A stretch of DNA of 64,000 nucleotides from Pseudomonas rhizoryzae. GTDB taxonomy: Bacteria > Pseudomonadota > Gammaproteobacteria > Pseudomonadales > Pseudomonadaceae. The translations under genes and the position numbers were made by a program. Where the stretch lies: contig NZ_SULM01000008.1 of NCBI RefSeq assembly GCF_005250615.1, positions 124,001 through 188,000 of the forward strand. Direction: 5' to 3'. The first letter of the stretch is position 1. Each line of letters opens with the position of its first letter. This document shows, piece by piece, positions 46,318 to 54,266 of this stretch. The notes below the pieces were generated by a model, which was given only the letters and a program-made list of their open reading frames with translations, did not search any database and had not been told where the DNA came from.

Positions 46318-46997
46318 GTCGCTGGCTACTGTTGCTCGCTCTGACGCTTGGTCTGGTGGGCTGTCAGTCCAGCGCCATCACCAAGCCCAAGCTACCCTAT
46401 GACGCCTGGTATTTGGGCTTTCTGGCGCCCAACTATATGGAGGTCTGGTTGGAACAGGTCAACATCGGTGACAACAGTGGCCAAATTTTTCCCAATGCCA
46501 TGGGTGGGGTAGTCGCCATGGGCCAGCCAGAGAGTCTTTCAGCTACGGCCAAAGGTTGGCCTAAAAGAATAGGCTCGGGCAAAGGCCGCTATCTGACCGG
46601 TCTCGACCTGCCCTATGTAGTCTCACTGCGCTGGCAGTCTATGGTCGAACCCCAGACTTATCATGCGCTCTTCACCATTCCTGACTGGGCGCGGCGCAAG
46701 ATGGTCGAACGACTATCGGCCAACTGCCCTAGCGGTCGTGCATTCGATTACCGCGAATCTCTCACCATCGGTCTGGCACCCGGCGGCGTCGTCAAGGTAT
46801 GGATAAAAGGGCCATGTCTAGACCCTATCGAAGTCCTGACCCTCCAAGCCGAGGTCGAGCCCAAGGGGCCTTACGGTGGCAAATCCAATGGCAAGTACCG
46901 CCCGCTGTCACCGGTGGTGAAGGCCTATGTCGACAAATACGGCGTGCCCTACGGTAGCTGGTGGGCACCGATCCCTTACACCATGGTAGGTCCTTGA
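46314..46997 (+). CDS. DUF2931 lipoprotein, probable immunity to the PAAR-DUF2235 effector
   Basis: Lipoprotein of 227 residues: signal peptide with lipobox LVGC, acylated Cys17, then PYDAWYLGFLAPNYMEVWLEQV, typical of DUF2931. Lipoproteins of this family commonly accompany T6SS lipase effectors and protect the periplasm. It starts inside the effector stop (ATGA), so translation is coupled. Base composition in both genes is slightly less GC-biased than the neighbours. Confidence 0.82.
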   Translation: MSRWLLLLALTLGLVGCQSSAITKPKLPYDAWYLGFLAPNYMEVWLEQVNIGDNSGQIFPNAMGGVVAMGQPESLSATAKGWPKRIGSGKGRYLTGLDLPYVVSLRWQSMVEPQTYHALFTIPDWARRKMVERLSANCPSGRAFDYRESLTIGLAPGGVVKVWIKGPCLDPIEVLTLQAEVEPKGPYGGKSNGKYRPLSPVVKAYVDKYGVPYGSWWAPIPYTMVGP

Positions 46998-47064
46998 GGC
47001 GCGAGTATTCGTGCGCAATCTTGTTGTCCAGGCAGGGCAACGGCTTGGTGTAGGGCGCTTTTCA

Positions 47065-47100
47065 GAAACGAAAACGCCCGGCAATGCCGGGCGTTTTCAT
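47065..47100. terminator. Rho-independent terminator, second copy of the 36-bp direct repeat
   Basis: The same hairpin as at 44264-44299, identical over 36 bp. It lies immediately after the stop codon of the convergent glycine-zipper gene and 68 bp after the lipoprotein gene, so it can serve both. Confidence 0.93.
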
Positions 47101-47540
47101 CAACGATCCCAATGTTTGTGTCTGTGTTTGGCGTGCTTCCAACCCTTGCCGGGATGGTCGCCACGATAGCGGCGATCATCGCGACCGTTGTCGCCCAGGT
47201 TGTTGCCCAGGGCGCTGCCGGCGCCGCCACCCAGGGCCGCGCCCACCAGGCCGCCGGTGCTGCCACCGACTCTATTGCCGATCACGTTGCCGCCCGCCGC
47301 ACCCAGGCCACCGCCGATGGCGGCCTCGGTCCGATTGCGGCGGTCAGCGCCCAGTACACCACCTGCTGCACCCCCCACGCCGGCACCGATGGCCGCGCCG
47401 GTGCTGCCGCCGACCTGTTGGCCGACCAGCGTACCGAGCACGCCGCCCACGGCGCCACCGAGTCCGGCTTCGGTATTGCCCGCGTAAGCCGGGGCAATGC
47501 CCGCCAGGGCTAGCAACAAGAACAGGGCTGAAGGTTTCAT
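47100..47540 (-). CDS. Glycine-zipper 2TM domain protein, exported
   Basis: Small envelope protein of 146 residues from the ATG at 47540 (MKPSALFLLLALAGIAPAYA signal peptide), with GGAG upstream. The middle (about 25-115) is a series of Gly/Ala-rich zipper repeats (GGAVGGVLGTLVGQQVGG, GAGVGGAAGGVLGA, GGSTGGLVGAALGGGAG), and the C-terminus is a His/Lys/Arg-rich tail. Members are thought to sit in membranes; no reaction is known. Confidence 0.85.
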   Translation of the reverse strand: MKPSALFLLLALAGIAPAYAGNTEAGLGGAVGGVLGTLVGQQVGGSTGAAIGAGVGGAAGGVLGADRRNRTEAAIGGGLGAAGGNVIGNRVGGSTGGLVGAALGGGAGSALGNNLGDNGRDDRRYRGDHPGKGWKHAKHRHKHWDR

Positions 47541-47772
47541 GGAGTCCACTCCGTGGTAGAGACGAGCCGATCCTCGGCAAAAACGGCTGCCCTGGCAAGT
47601 ACCAAACAGTCGTTTGAATGGTAAAGGTTGCCTTTACTCATTCCTTTGATTTCGCTGAAGAAACCTATACGCGAAAGACATGTCATCCACGATTCATGGC
47701 GCTTGGGCGAAGGGCTGCAACCCCGGTTGCAGTGGTCTAGACTCAGGGTGACCGATGCGCCAAGGGGACTCC

Positions 47773-48987
47773 ATGATCCGCCATGCCCGTCTGCTGTCTG
47801 GCTGTCTCCTGTTCCTCGTCAGCGCCACGGCTTCGGCCTGGGAATACACCCTCATCGCCCCGGACAAGCCGGTACAGAACTGGAGCATCAGCAGCGATCG
47901 GCTGGGTATTCGCGACGGCCTGGCCTTCACCGTCGGGATGCACCGCCTGAGCGGCGGACGCCAGGAGGGCTCGGTGCTGATCGAGATCGACACCGGGGCC
48001 TTGCAGATCACCGTGGTCGCTACCCGGGGCATGAATGTCCTGCGCGCCCAGGCCGGGACCCTGCGGCTAGGTTGGGATTCGCCGGTGCGCGAGGTGGTCA
48101 ACCCGGCCTTCGTCAATCTGGAGAGCCGTGGCGGCCGGGGCTGGCTGGAAGGCTTCAACGAATGGGTGGCCCGCGCCGGTTTCGAGTGGGTCGGCCAGCC
48201 AGGCCTGGACCGCGGCCAACCGCTCACCCTGCAGGGGCGTGCCAGCTACCTACCGGCGAGCCAGGTGGTGCTCACCATCGATGAGCAACCGCCCCATCGC
48301 ATCGGCCTCAAGGGCGTCTTGTACGAAGAGGCCTTCAAGCAGGCCGACTTCCGCATCGACACCGAACTGGTCACCCATGCCGGGGCCACCAGCTTCACCC
48401 TGCACGACCGCCTGACCAACCAGGGCGACCACGCCGCCGAGTACCAGGTGCTCTATCTCAGCAACTTCGGGCCGCCACTGCTCGGCGAGGGCGCACGCTT
48501 CGCCGCCCCGGTGCGCGAGGTGTCACCCTTCGACGCACGGGCGCGTGGCGAACTGGCTGAATGGCAGGGCTATCGCGCGCCGACGCCAGGCTATGGCGAG
48601 ACGCTCTACAACTTCTATCCCTGGAGCGACGATCAAGGACACAGCCTGGCGGTGCTGCATGACCGCAGTGCCCACCAGGGCGTGGCGCTGGCGTTCAATG
48701 TGCACGAATTGCCGGTCTTCACCCTGTGGAAGAATACCGACGGCAAGGCCCAGGGCTACGTCACCGGCCTGGCGCCGGGCACCAGCTTTTCCTACCCCCG
48801 CAGCCAGCAGCGCGCCCTGGGCCTGGTGCCCCGTATCGAGGCCGGTGGCAGCCGCGACTTCACCCTCGAATACCGCCTGTTGCCCACCGCGGCGGCCGTC
48901 CAGCAGGCGCTGAGCCAGGTCGATGCCATCCAGCACGGGCGGCCGACGAAGGTCAGGGAGACGCCGCTGGTGTCCGTAGGTCCTTAG
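47773..48987 (+). CDS. Exported DUF4432 (aldose-epimerase-like) protein
   Basis: Protein of 404 residues from the ATG at 47773, preceded by AAGGGGA. The signal peptide is MIRHARLLSGCLLFLVSATASA. The mature part is a galactose-mutarotase-like fold of the DUF4432 family: LQITVVATRGMNVLRAQAG, FNEWVARAGFEWVGQPG, FTLHDRLTNQGDHAAEYQVLYLSNFGPPLL and NFYPWSDDQGHS. Most relatives are cytoplasmic; the signal peptide here is clear. Substrate unknown, probably a carbohydrate. Confidence 0.8.
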   Translation: MIRHARLLSGCLLFLVSATASAWEYTLIAPDKPVQNWSISSDRLGIRDGLAFTVGMHRLSGGRQEGSVLIEIDTGALQITVVATRGMNVLRAQAGTLRLGWDSPVREVVNPAFVNLESRGGRGWLEGFNEWVARAGFEWVGQPGLDRGQPLTLQGRASYLPASQVVLTIDEQPPHRIGLKGVLYEEAFKQADFRIDTELVTHAGATSFTLHDRLTNQGDHAAEYQVLYLSNFGPPLLGEGARFAAPVREVSPFDARARGELAEWQGYRAPTPGYGETLYNFYPWSDDQGHSLAVLHDRSAHQGVALAFNVHELPVFTLWKNTDGKAQGYVTGLAPGTSFSYPRSQQRALGLVPRIEAGGSRDFTLEYRLLPTAAAVQQALSQVDAIQHGRPTKVRETPLVSVGP

Positions 48988-48994
48988 CGTGCGC

Positions 48995-49399
48995 CTAGCG
49001 CCGCGCCGGTACCGGACGGGTGCGCCCGCTACCGTCGATGGCGACGAAGACGAACACCGCTTCGGTCACCTTGCGCCACTCGCTGGACAACGGATCGTCA
49101 CTCCAGACCTCGATGAGGATCTGGATGGAGCTGCGGCCGATCTCCAGGGTGTTGGTGTAGAAGGAGAGCTGTGCGCCCACGGGCACCGGGGTCATGAAGG
49201 CCATGCGGTCGATGGCCACGGTGGCAACGCGTCCGGCGGCCAGGCGACTGGCCATGGCGCTGCCGGCGAGGTCCATCTGGGCCACCAGCCAGCCACCGTA
49301 GATATCGCCGAAACCATTGGTTTCCCGGGGCAGGGCGGTGATCTGCATGGCCAGGTCGCCCTGGGGGATGGGATCTTCTTGTTCGAGCTCTTCGATCAT
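48995..49399 (-). CDS. Acyl-CoA thioesterase (YciA-like hotdog)
   Basis: Hotdog-fold thioesterase of 134 residues from the ATG at 49399 (MIEELEQEDPIPQGDLAMQITALP); the frame upstream is not homologous. Signature segments are NGFGDIYGGWLVAQMDLAGSAMA, with the catalytic Asp at the helix, and VATVAIDRMAFMTPVPVGAQL. It probably hydrolyses short- to medium-chain acyl-CoA. It ends 7 bp from the convergent DUF4432 gene. Confidence 0.9.
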   Translation of the reverse strand: MIEELEQEDPIPQGDLAMQITALPRETNGFGDIYGGWLVAQMDLAGSAMASRLAAGRVATVAIDRMAFMTPVPVGAQLSFYTNTLEIGRSSIQILIEVWSDDPLSSEWRKVTEAVFVFVAIDGSGRTRPVPARR

Positions 49400-49876
49400 G
49401 ACAGGGCCCTCGGGAGCCCGGATAGGTAGGTAACGTTCAGCATTCAGACGCAAGAATGCTGCCAATCCCTGGGGCGGGATCGTTAGGAGGCTAAAGTATA
49501 ACGTCAGCGGCAGAGCCACTCGACCGCTTTCGCAGCCAGAAAAATAGGGAAATTGATCGATAACAGCTGAACGTGCACTTAATGAATAGCGGAATTTCCT
49601 TACGGATTTGCTATCGTGGAGCCCGTGTCCGGCCAGGCAATCCAGAGGGTCGCGCACGTCCGGTGATCCGGTAACGATCGGTCGACCTGCTGCCACATAG
49701 CTCCACAAGAGTGCGTGCGGCGCAGCGCAGGTCCGGCGCCTATCCAGCGACCCGCCCGATCCTCACCTTTCCGCCCCAAGCGGAAGGTCACTCGGGGCCG
49801 CGTCTTGTCCGCTACACCCGGAGGGATGCCAGAGGCCGAATTCCCTTTGCGCTTCTCTTTCTATCCGGGATCTCCG
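49400..49876. other. 477-bp divergent intergenic region
   Basis: No supported gene. Open frames here lack ribosome sites and recognisable products. The stretch 49480-49620 is relatively AT-rich (AACAGCTGAACGTGCACTTA, AATAGCGGAATTTCC) and probably holds promoters for the thioesterase and MFS genes. Confidence 0.5.
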
Positions 49877-51190
49877 ATGAAACTGCAATCCGCCTCCGCG
49901 CCCCTCACGTCGCGCCCCCTGGGCCGTAGCGACTACAAGACCCTCTCGCTGTCCGCCCTGGGCGGTGCGCTGGAATTCTACGACTTCGTCATCTTCGTCT
50001 TCTTCGCCGCGGTGGTGGGAAAGCTGTTCTTTCCCACCGACATGCCCGAGTGGCTGCGGCAGATGCAGACCTTCGGCATCTTCGCCGCCGGCTACCTGGC
50101 GCGGCCCCTGGGCGGCATCGTCATGGCGCACTTCGGCGACCTGCTCGGCCGCAAGAAGATGTTCACCCTGAGTATCTTCATGATGGCGCTGCCGACCCTG
50201 GGCATGGGCCTGATGCCCACCTACGCCCAGATCGGCGTGGCCGCCCCCATCCTGCTGCTGGTGCTGCGCATCATCCAGGGCGCGGCCATCGGCGGCGAGG
50301 TACCCGGGGCCTGGGTGTTCGTCTCCGAGCACGTCCCCGGCAAGCACGTCGGCTATGCCTGCGGCACCCTCACCGCGGGGCTGACCTTCGGCATCCTGCT
50401 CGGCTCGCTGATGGCGACCCTGATCAACACCCTCTTCACCCCGCTGGAAGTGGCCGACTACGCCTGGCGCTTCCCCTTCCTGATCGGCGGCGTCTTCGGC
50501 CTGTTCTCGGTCTACCTGCGGCGCTGGCTGCACGAGACGCCGGTGTTCGCCGAACTGGCGATCCACAAGTCGCTGGCCGAAGAGGTACCGCTCAAGGCCG
50601 TGCTGCGCGACCATCCCGGCAGCGTGGTGCTGTCCATGCTGCTGACCTGGATGCTCACCGCTGGCATCGTCGTGGTCATCCTCATGACCCCGACCCTGCT
50701 GCAGACCCAGTACGGCTTCTCGGCAGCCCTGGCGCTCAAGGCCAACAGCCTGGCCATCGTCTTCCTGACCCTCGGTTGCATCCTCTCCGGGGCGCTGTCC
50801 GACCGTTTCGGCAGCGGTCCGGTGTTCATCGTCGGTGGCCTGATCCTGGCGGTGGCCAGTTGGGCCCTGTACGCGGGCCTGAAGACCCATCCGGAGTGGC
50901 TGTTCCCGCTCTATGCCCTGGCCGGCGGCGCGGTCGGGGTCATCGGCGGCGTGCCGCGGGTGATGGTGCTGGCCTTCCCGCCCAAGGTGCGCTTCTCGGG
51001 GCTGTCGTTCTCCTACAACGTCGCCTACGCCATCTTCGGCGGTCTGACGCCCATGGTCGTCACCCTGATGCTCAAGCAGCATCCGCTGGGGCCGGCCTGG
51101 TACGTCACGGGGCTGGCCCTGCTGGGCGTGGGGATCGGCTTCTACCTGCTCGGCCGCGAGCGCCGCGCCGCCGCCCTGGCGACCGCCTGA
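49877..51190 (+). CDS. MFS transporter, metabolite:H+ symporter family
   Basis: Permease of 437 residues from the ATG at 49877 (MKLQSASAPLTSRPLGRSDYKTLSLSALGG). Typical family blocks are ALGGALEFYDFVIFVFFAAVVGKLFFP, GYLARPLGGIVMAHFGDLLGRKKMF, RIIQGAAIGGEVPGAWVFVSEH and FSGLSFSYNVAYAIFGGLTP. Twelve helices are predicted. The substrate may be an organic acid or osmolyte such as citrate or proline/betaine and cannot be decided. A strong hairpin follows the gene. Confidence 0.87.
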   Translation: MKLQSASAPLTSRPLGRSDYKTLSLSALGGALEFYDFVIFVFFAAVVGKLFFPTDMPEWLRQMQTFGIFAAGYLARPLGGIVMAHFGDLLGRKKMFTLSIFMMALPTLGMGLMPTYAQIGVAAPILLLVLRIIQGAAIGGEVPGAWVFVSEHVPGKHVGYACGTLTAGLTFGILLGSLMATLINTLFTPLEVADYAWRFPFLIGGVFGLFSVYLRRWLHETPVFAELAIHKSLAEEVPLKAVLRDHPGSVVLSMLLTWMLTAGIVVVILMTPTLLQTQYGFSAALALKANSLAIVFLTLGCILSGALSDRFGSGPVFIVGGLILAVASWALYAGLKTHPEWLFPLYALAGGAVGVIGGVPRVMVLAFPPKVRFSGLSFSYNVAYAIFGGLTPMVVTLMLKQHPLGPAWYVTGLALLGVGIGFYLLGRERRAAALATA

Positions 51191-51197
51191 TCGCCGT

Positions 51198-51227
51198 TGC
51201 CACGCCGCCGACCCTGGCGGCGTGGCA
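51198..51227. terminator. Strong hairpin after the MFS gene
   Basis: TGCCACGCCGCC-GACCCT-GGCGGCGTGGCA: perfect 12-bp stem with a 6-base loop, 8 bp after the stop. No U-run follows, so termination may be factor-assisted. Confidence 0.7.
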
Positions 51228-51337
51228 TGCTCTACCAAGGCGACATCGGCTTCGCCAAAAACGCCATCCCCACAGACGTCTCGCCTCACGAGGACTAGTC
51301 TCGAACGGCTATTCCAACAATAACAGCGAGGTGCAAC

Positions 51338-52537
51338 ATGTCCGGCAATCGTGGCGTCGTCTATCTGGGTGCGGGCAAGGTGGAGGTGCAGACCATCCCC
51401 TATCCGAAGATGGAAACCCCGCAAGGCAAGCGTATCGACCACGGCGTCATCCTGCGCGTGGTCTCCACCAACATCTGCGGCTCCGACCAGCACATGGTGC
51501 GCGGCCGGACCACGGCTCCCGAAGGCCTGGTACTCGGCCACGAGATCACCGGCGAGGTGATCGAAGCGGGTCGCGACGTCGAAACCCTCAAGGTCGGCGA
51601 TCTGGTCTCGGTACCCTTCAACGTCGCCTGCGGTCGCTGCCGCACCTGTAAAGAGCAGGACACCGGCGTCTGCCTGACCGTGAACCCTTCGCGTGCCGGC
51701 GGTGCCTACGGCTACGTCGACATGGGCGGTTGGGTCGGTGGCCAGGCCGAATACGTACTGGTCCCCTATGCCGACTTCAACCTGCTCAAGCTGCCGAACC
51801 GCGACGCGGCCATGGAGAAGATCCGTGACCTGACCTGCCTGTCCGACATCCTGCCCACCGGCTACCACGGCGCCGTCACCGCCGGCGTCGGCCCGGGCAC
51901 CAGCGTCTACGTCGCCGGTGCCGGCCCCGTCGGCCTGGCCGCTGCCGCTTCCGCCCGCTTGCTGGGGGCTGCCGTGGTCATCGTCGGTGACGTCAATCCG
52001 GTGCGCCTGGCCCATGCCAAGGCCCAGGGCTTCGAGATCGCCGACCTGTCCCAGGACACCCCGCTGCACGAGCAGATCGCTGCCCTGCTGGGCACGCCGG
52101 AAGTGGATTGCGCGGTCGATGCCGTCGGCTTCGAGGCCCGTGGTCATGGTCACGAAGGGGCCAAGAGCGAGGCGCCGGCCACCGTGCTGAACTCGCTGAT
52201 GGGCATCGTGCGGGTGGCTGGCAAGATCGGTATCCCCGGTCTGTACGTCACCGATGATCCGGGTGCCGTGGACGCCGCCGCCAAGCAGGGCGCCCTGAGC
52301 ATCCGCTTCGGCCTGGGCTGGGCCAAGTCCCACAGCTTCCACACCGGCCAGACCCCGGTGATGAAGTACAACCGCCAGCTGATGCAGGCGATCATGTGGG
52401 ATCGCATCAAGATCGCCGACGTGGTCGGTGTACAGGTGATCAGCCTGGACGACGCCCCGCGCGGTTACGGCGAGTTCGATGCGGGCGTACCGAAGAAATT
52501 CGTCATCGATCCGCACCGGCTGTTCAGCGCCGCTTAA
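51338..52537 (+). CDS. fdhA: Glutathione-independent formaldehyde dehydrogenase
   Basis: Zinc- and NAD-dependent dehydrogenase of 399 residues that oxidises formaldehyde to formate with tightly bound NAD. It matches the pseudomonad FdhA family: NICGSDQHMVRGRTTAPEGLVLGHEITGEV (catalytic zinc Cys46 and His67), structural-zinc cysteines in CGRCRTCKEQDTGVC, PTGYHGAVTAGV, GAGPVGLAAAASARLLGAAVV (NAD binding) and AKSHSFHTGQTPVMKYNR. The GCGAGG before the ATG at 51338 is a plausible ribosome site. Confidence 0.95.
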   Translation: MSGNRGVVYLGAGKVEVQTIPYPKMETPQGKRIDHGVILRVVSTNICGSDQHMVRGRTTAPEGLVLGHEITGEVIEAGRDVETLKVGDLVSVPFNVACGRCRTCKEQDTGVCLTVNPSRAGGAYGYVDMGGWVGGQAEYVLVPYADFNLLKLPNRDAAMEKIRDLTCLSDILPTGYHGAVTAGVGPGTSVYVAGAGPVGLAAAASARLLGAAVVIVGDVNPVRLAHAKAQGFEIADLSQDTPLHEQIAALLGTPEVDCAVDAVGFEARGHGHEGAKSEAPATVLNSLMGIVRVAGKIGIPGLYVTDDPGAVDAAAKQGALSIRFGLGWAKSHSFHTGQTPVMKYNRQLMQAIMWDRIKIADVVGVQVISLDDAPRGYGEFDAGVPKKFVIDPHRLFSAA

Positions 52538-52554
52538 GCACTGCGCTAATTGTT

Positions 52555-52592
52555 TCGCCCGGAATGCTGGCTATTTGGCATTTCTCGGGCGA
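52555..52592. terminator. Imperfect hairpin after fdhA
   Basis: TCGCCCGgaATGC and GCATttCTCGGGCGA pair around CTGGCTATTTG, 18 bp after the fdhA stop. A probable transcript end; the stem has mismatches. Confidence 0.5.
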
Positions 52593-52680
52593 GCCATGCA
52601 GTCGTTTCGCGCACCGCAGGGTCTACCTCCGCAGCGTCCGTCCGGGCGCTGCTTTTCCCGGTGCCACGAACGAGGCCTGC

Positions 52681-53043
52681 ATGACTCCGAATGTCCTTTC
52701 CACCCTCTCTCGCATCGTCCCATCGTTGCTCATGGCACTGCTGTTGCTGCTCGGCAGTAACGTCGTCCGCGCCGAGGGGGGCGTCTCCTTTCGCTTCGCC
52801 GAAGAAGGGCAGGGCTGGTTGCTGCGCGGGCCGGTCGATGTGCTCAAGTGGCCCTTCGTCTACGACCGCAATCGCGAACGGGCGCGCAACACCCTGGTGC
52901 GTCTGGACGGCGATACTCAGATACGGGTGATCGAGACCCGTTCCTTCCAGCGTTGGAAGCGCGTGGAGTTCCAGCAGGATGGTCGTACCGTACTGGGCTG
53001 GGTGGAAAGCTATCGGGTGCCCGAAGCCATGCGGCTGGACTAG
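52681..53043 (+). CDS. Exported hypothetical protein with SH3-like segment
   Basis: Protein of 120 residues from the ATG at 52681. Residues 1-31 form a signal peptide (SLLMALLLLLGSNVVRA). The C-terminal half, GDTQIRVIETRSFQRWKRVEFQQDGRTVLGWVES, looks like a bacterial SH3-type barrel ending in the usual GWV. The upstream in-frame extension overlaps fdhA and is rejected. Role unknown. Confidence 0.7.
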   Translation: MTPNVLSTLSRIVPSLLMALLLLLGSNVVRAEGGVSFRFAEEGQGWLLRGPVDVLKWPFVYDRNRERARNTLVRLDGDTQIRVIETRSFQRWKRVEFQQDGRTVLGWVESYRVPEAMRLD

Positions 53044-53113
53044 CGACTCGGGAGCAAAAGGCCATCTCCATCAGTCACACCTCTGACGTCCATACATTCC
53101 AGAGGAGCGACGC

Positions 53114-53956
53114 ATGTCCGCGATCACCCGTCTTCAGCTCAACGACGGTCACCACATTCCGCAATTTGGCCTGGGCGTCTGGCAGACCCCCGCCGAAGAG
53201 ACTGCCCAGGTGGTCAAGACCGCCCTCGATCTGGGCTATCGCCACATCGATACCGCCGCCATCTACGGCAACGAAGAGGGCGTCGGCCAGGCCATCGCCC
53301 AGGCCATCGCCCAGGCCGGGCTGCCGCGTGACGAGCTGTTCATTACCACCAAGCTGTGGAATGCCGACCAAGGCTACGACAGCGCCTTGCGCGCCTTCGA
53401 CGCCAGCCTGGCCAAGCTGGGCCTGGAGTATGTCGATCTCTACCTGATCCACTGGCCGTTGCCGGAAAAGGGCCTGTTCCTCGACAGCTGGAAAGCCCTG
53501 ATCGAGTTGCGCGACCAGGGCCGGGTGAAGTCCATCGGCGTGTCCAACTTCCGCCAGGATGACATCGAGACCCTGCTCACCGAGACCGGCGTGGTGCCGG
53601 TGGTCAACCAGATCGAGTGCCATCCGCTGTTGCAGCAGCAGGAACTACGCGAGTTCAATACCTACAAGGGCATCGCCACCGAGGCCTGGAGTCCGCTGGC
53701 CCAGGGCGGCGAATTGTTGGGTAGCCCGGTACTGCAGCAATTGGCGGCCAAGCACGGCAAGACGCCGGCCCAGGTGGTGCTGCGCTGGCATATCCAGCTC
53801 GGCAACATCATCTTCCCCAAATCCAAGACGCCCAAGCGCATCGAAGAGAACATGCAGATCTTCGACTTCGCCCTGGACGATGACGATCTGCGGCAGATCG
53901 CCGGGCTCAACGAGGACAAGCGTCTAGGCCCGGATCCGGCCACCTTCAACGGCTGA
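53114..53956 (+). CDS. Aldo/keto reductase (DkgA-like)
   Basis: NADPH-dependent reductase of 280 residues. The catalytic tetrad can be read: Asp in YRHIDTAAIYGNEEGVG with its Tyr, Lys in LFITTKLWN and His in YLIHWPLPEKG. The C-terminal cofactor region has IIFPKSKTPKRIEEN. It resembles 2,5-diketo-D-gluconate reductases and methylglyoxal-type reductases. A strong GAGGAG precedes the start, and a GC hairpin follows at 53965. Confidence 0.93.
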   Translation: MSAITRLQLNDGHHIPQFGLGVWQTPAEETAQVVKTALDLGYRHIDTAAIYGNEEGVGQAIAQAIAQAGLPRDELFITTKLWNADQGYDSALRAFDASLAKLGLEYVDLYLIHWPLPEKGLFLDSWKALIELRDQGRVKSIGVSNFRQDDIETLLTETGVVPVVNQIECHPLLQQQELREFNTYKGIATEAWSPLAQGGELLGSPVLQQLAAKHGKTPAQVVLRWHIQLGNIIFPKSKTPKRIEENMQIFDFALDDDDLRQIAGLNEDKRLGPDPATFNG

Positions 53957-53964
53957 TTCCACGC

Positions 53965-53985
53965 GGCGCCGCGATGAGCGGCGCC
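53965..53985. terminator. Hairpin after the aldo/keto reductase gene
   Basis: GGCGCCGC-GATGA-GCGGCGCC, a perfect 8-bp stem 8 bp after the stop, followed by TCTGT. Confidence 0.65.
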
Positions 53986-54266
53986 TCTGTATGCCTGGCG
54001 CGCAAGGCGCCAGAGCCTGTATGCTGCGCGGCCCTTGCGGGGCGCCCCATGCCGGATCGGCATAGGGCAGGCGACAGCGGCATTAGACACGTCCGGTAAC
54101 GCTCTGGCAAAAGGTGTAGCGCTTTGGCGCTCCCCGTCCTTTTTGAGCGCCGTTTCCGCAGCCTGAACGAAGACCTCCCGCTGGCATCGCATGCGCGTTG
54201 CGCATCACGAGCCGGCACGGTGACGTTCGTCCCGAACTCAAGCAACTAGAACAAAGGTGTCGGTAC
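53986..54266. other. Leader region before gltP
   Basis: About 280 bp with no gene. It is probably the promoter and 5' untranslated region of gltP. I looked for a sigma54 promoter here and found no good match. Confidence 0.45.

Noticed and set aside
49763-52516. Open frame of 917 codons on the minus strand across the MFS gene and fdhA
   Set aside because: Crosses two well-supported genes and an intergenic hairpin; low-complexity His/Gln/Gly content marks it as a shadow.
54180-54240. Sigma54 promoter before gltP (TGGCATCGCATGCGC)
   Set aside because: The -12 element does not match (GCGC in place of TTGC); no activator sites are visible.
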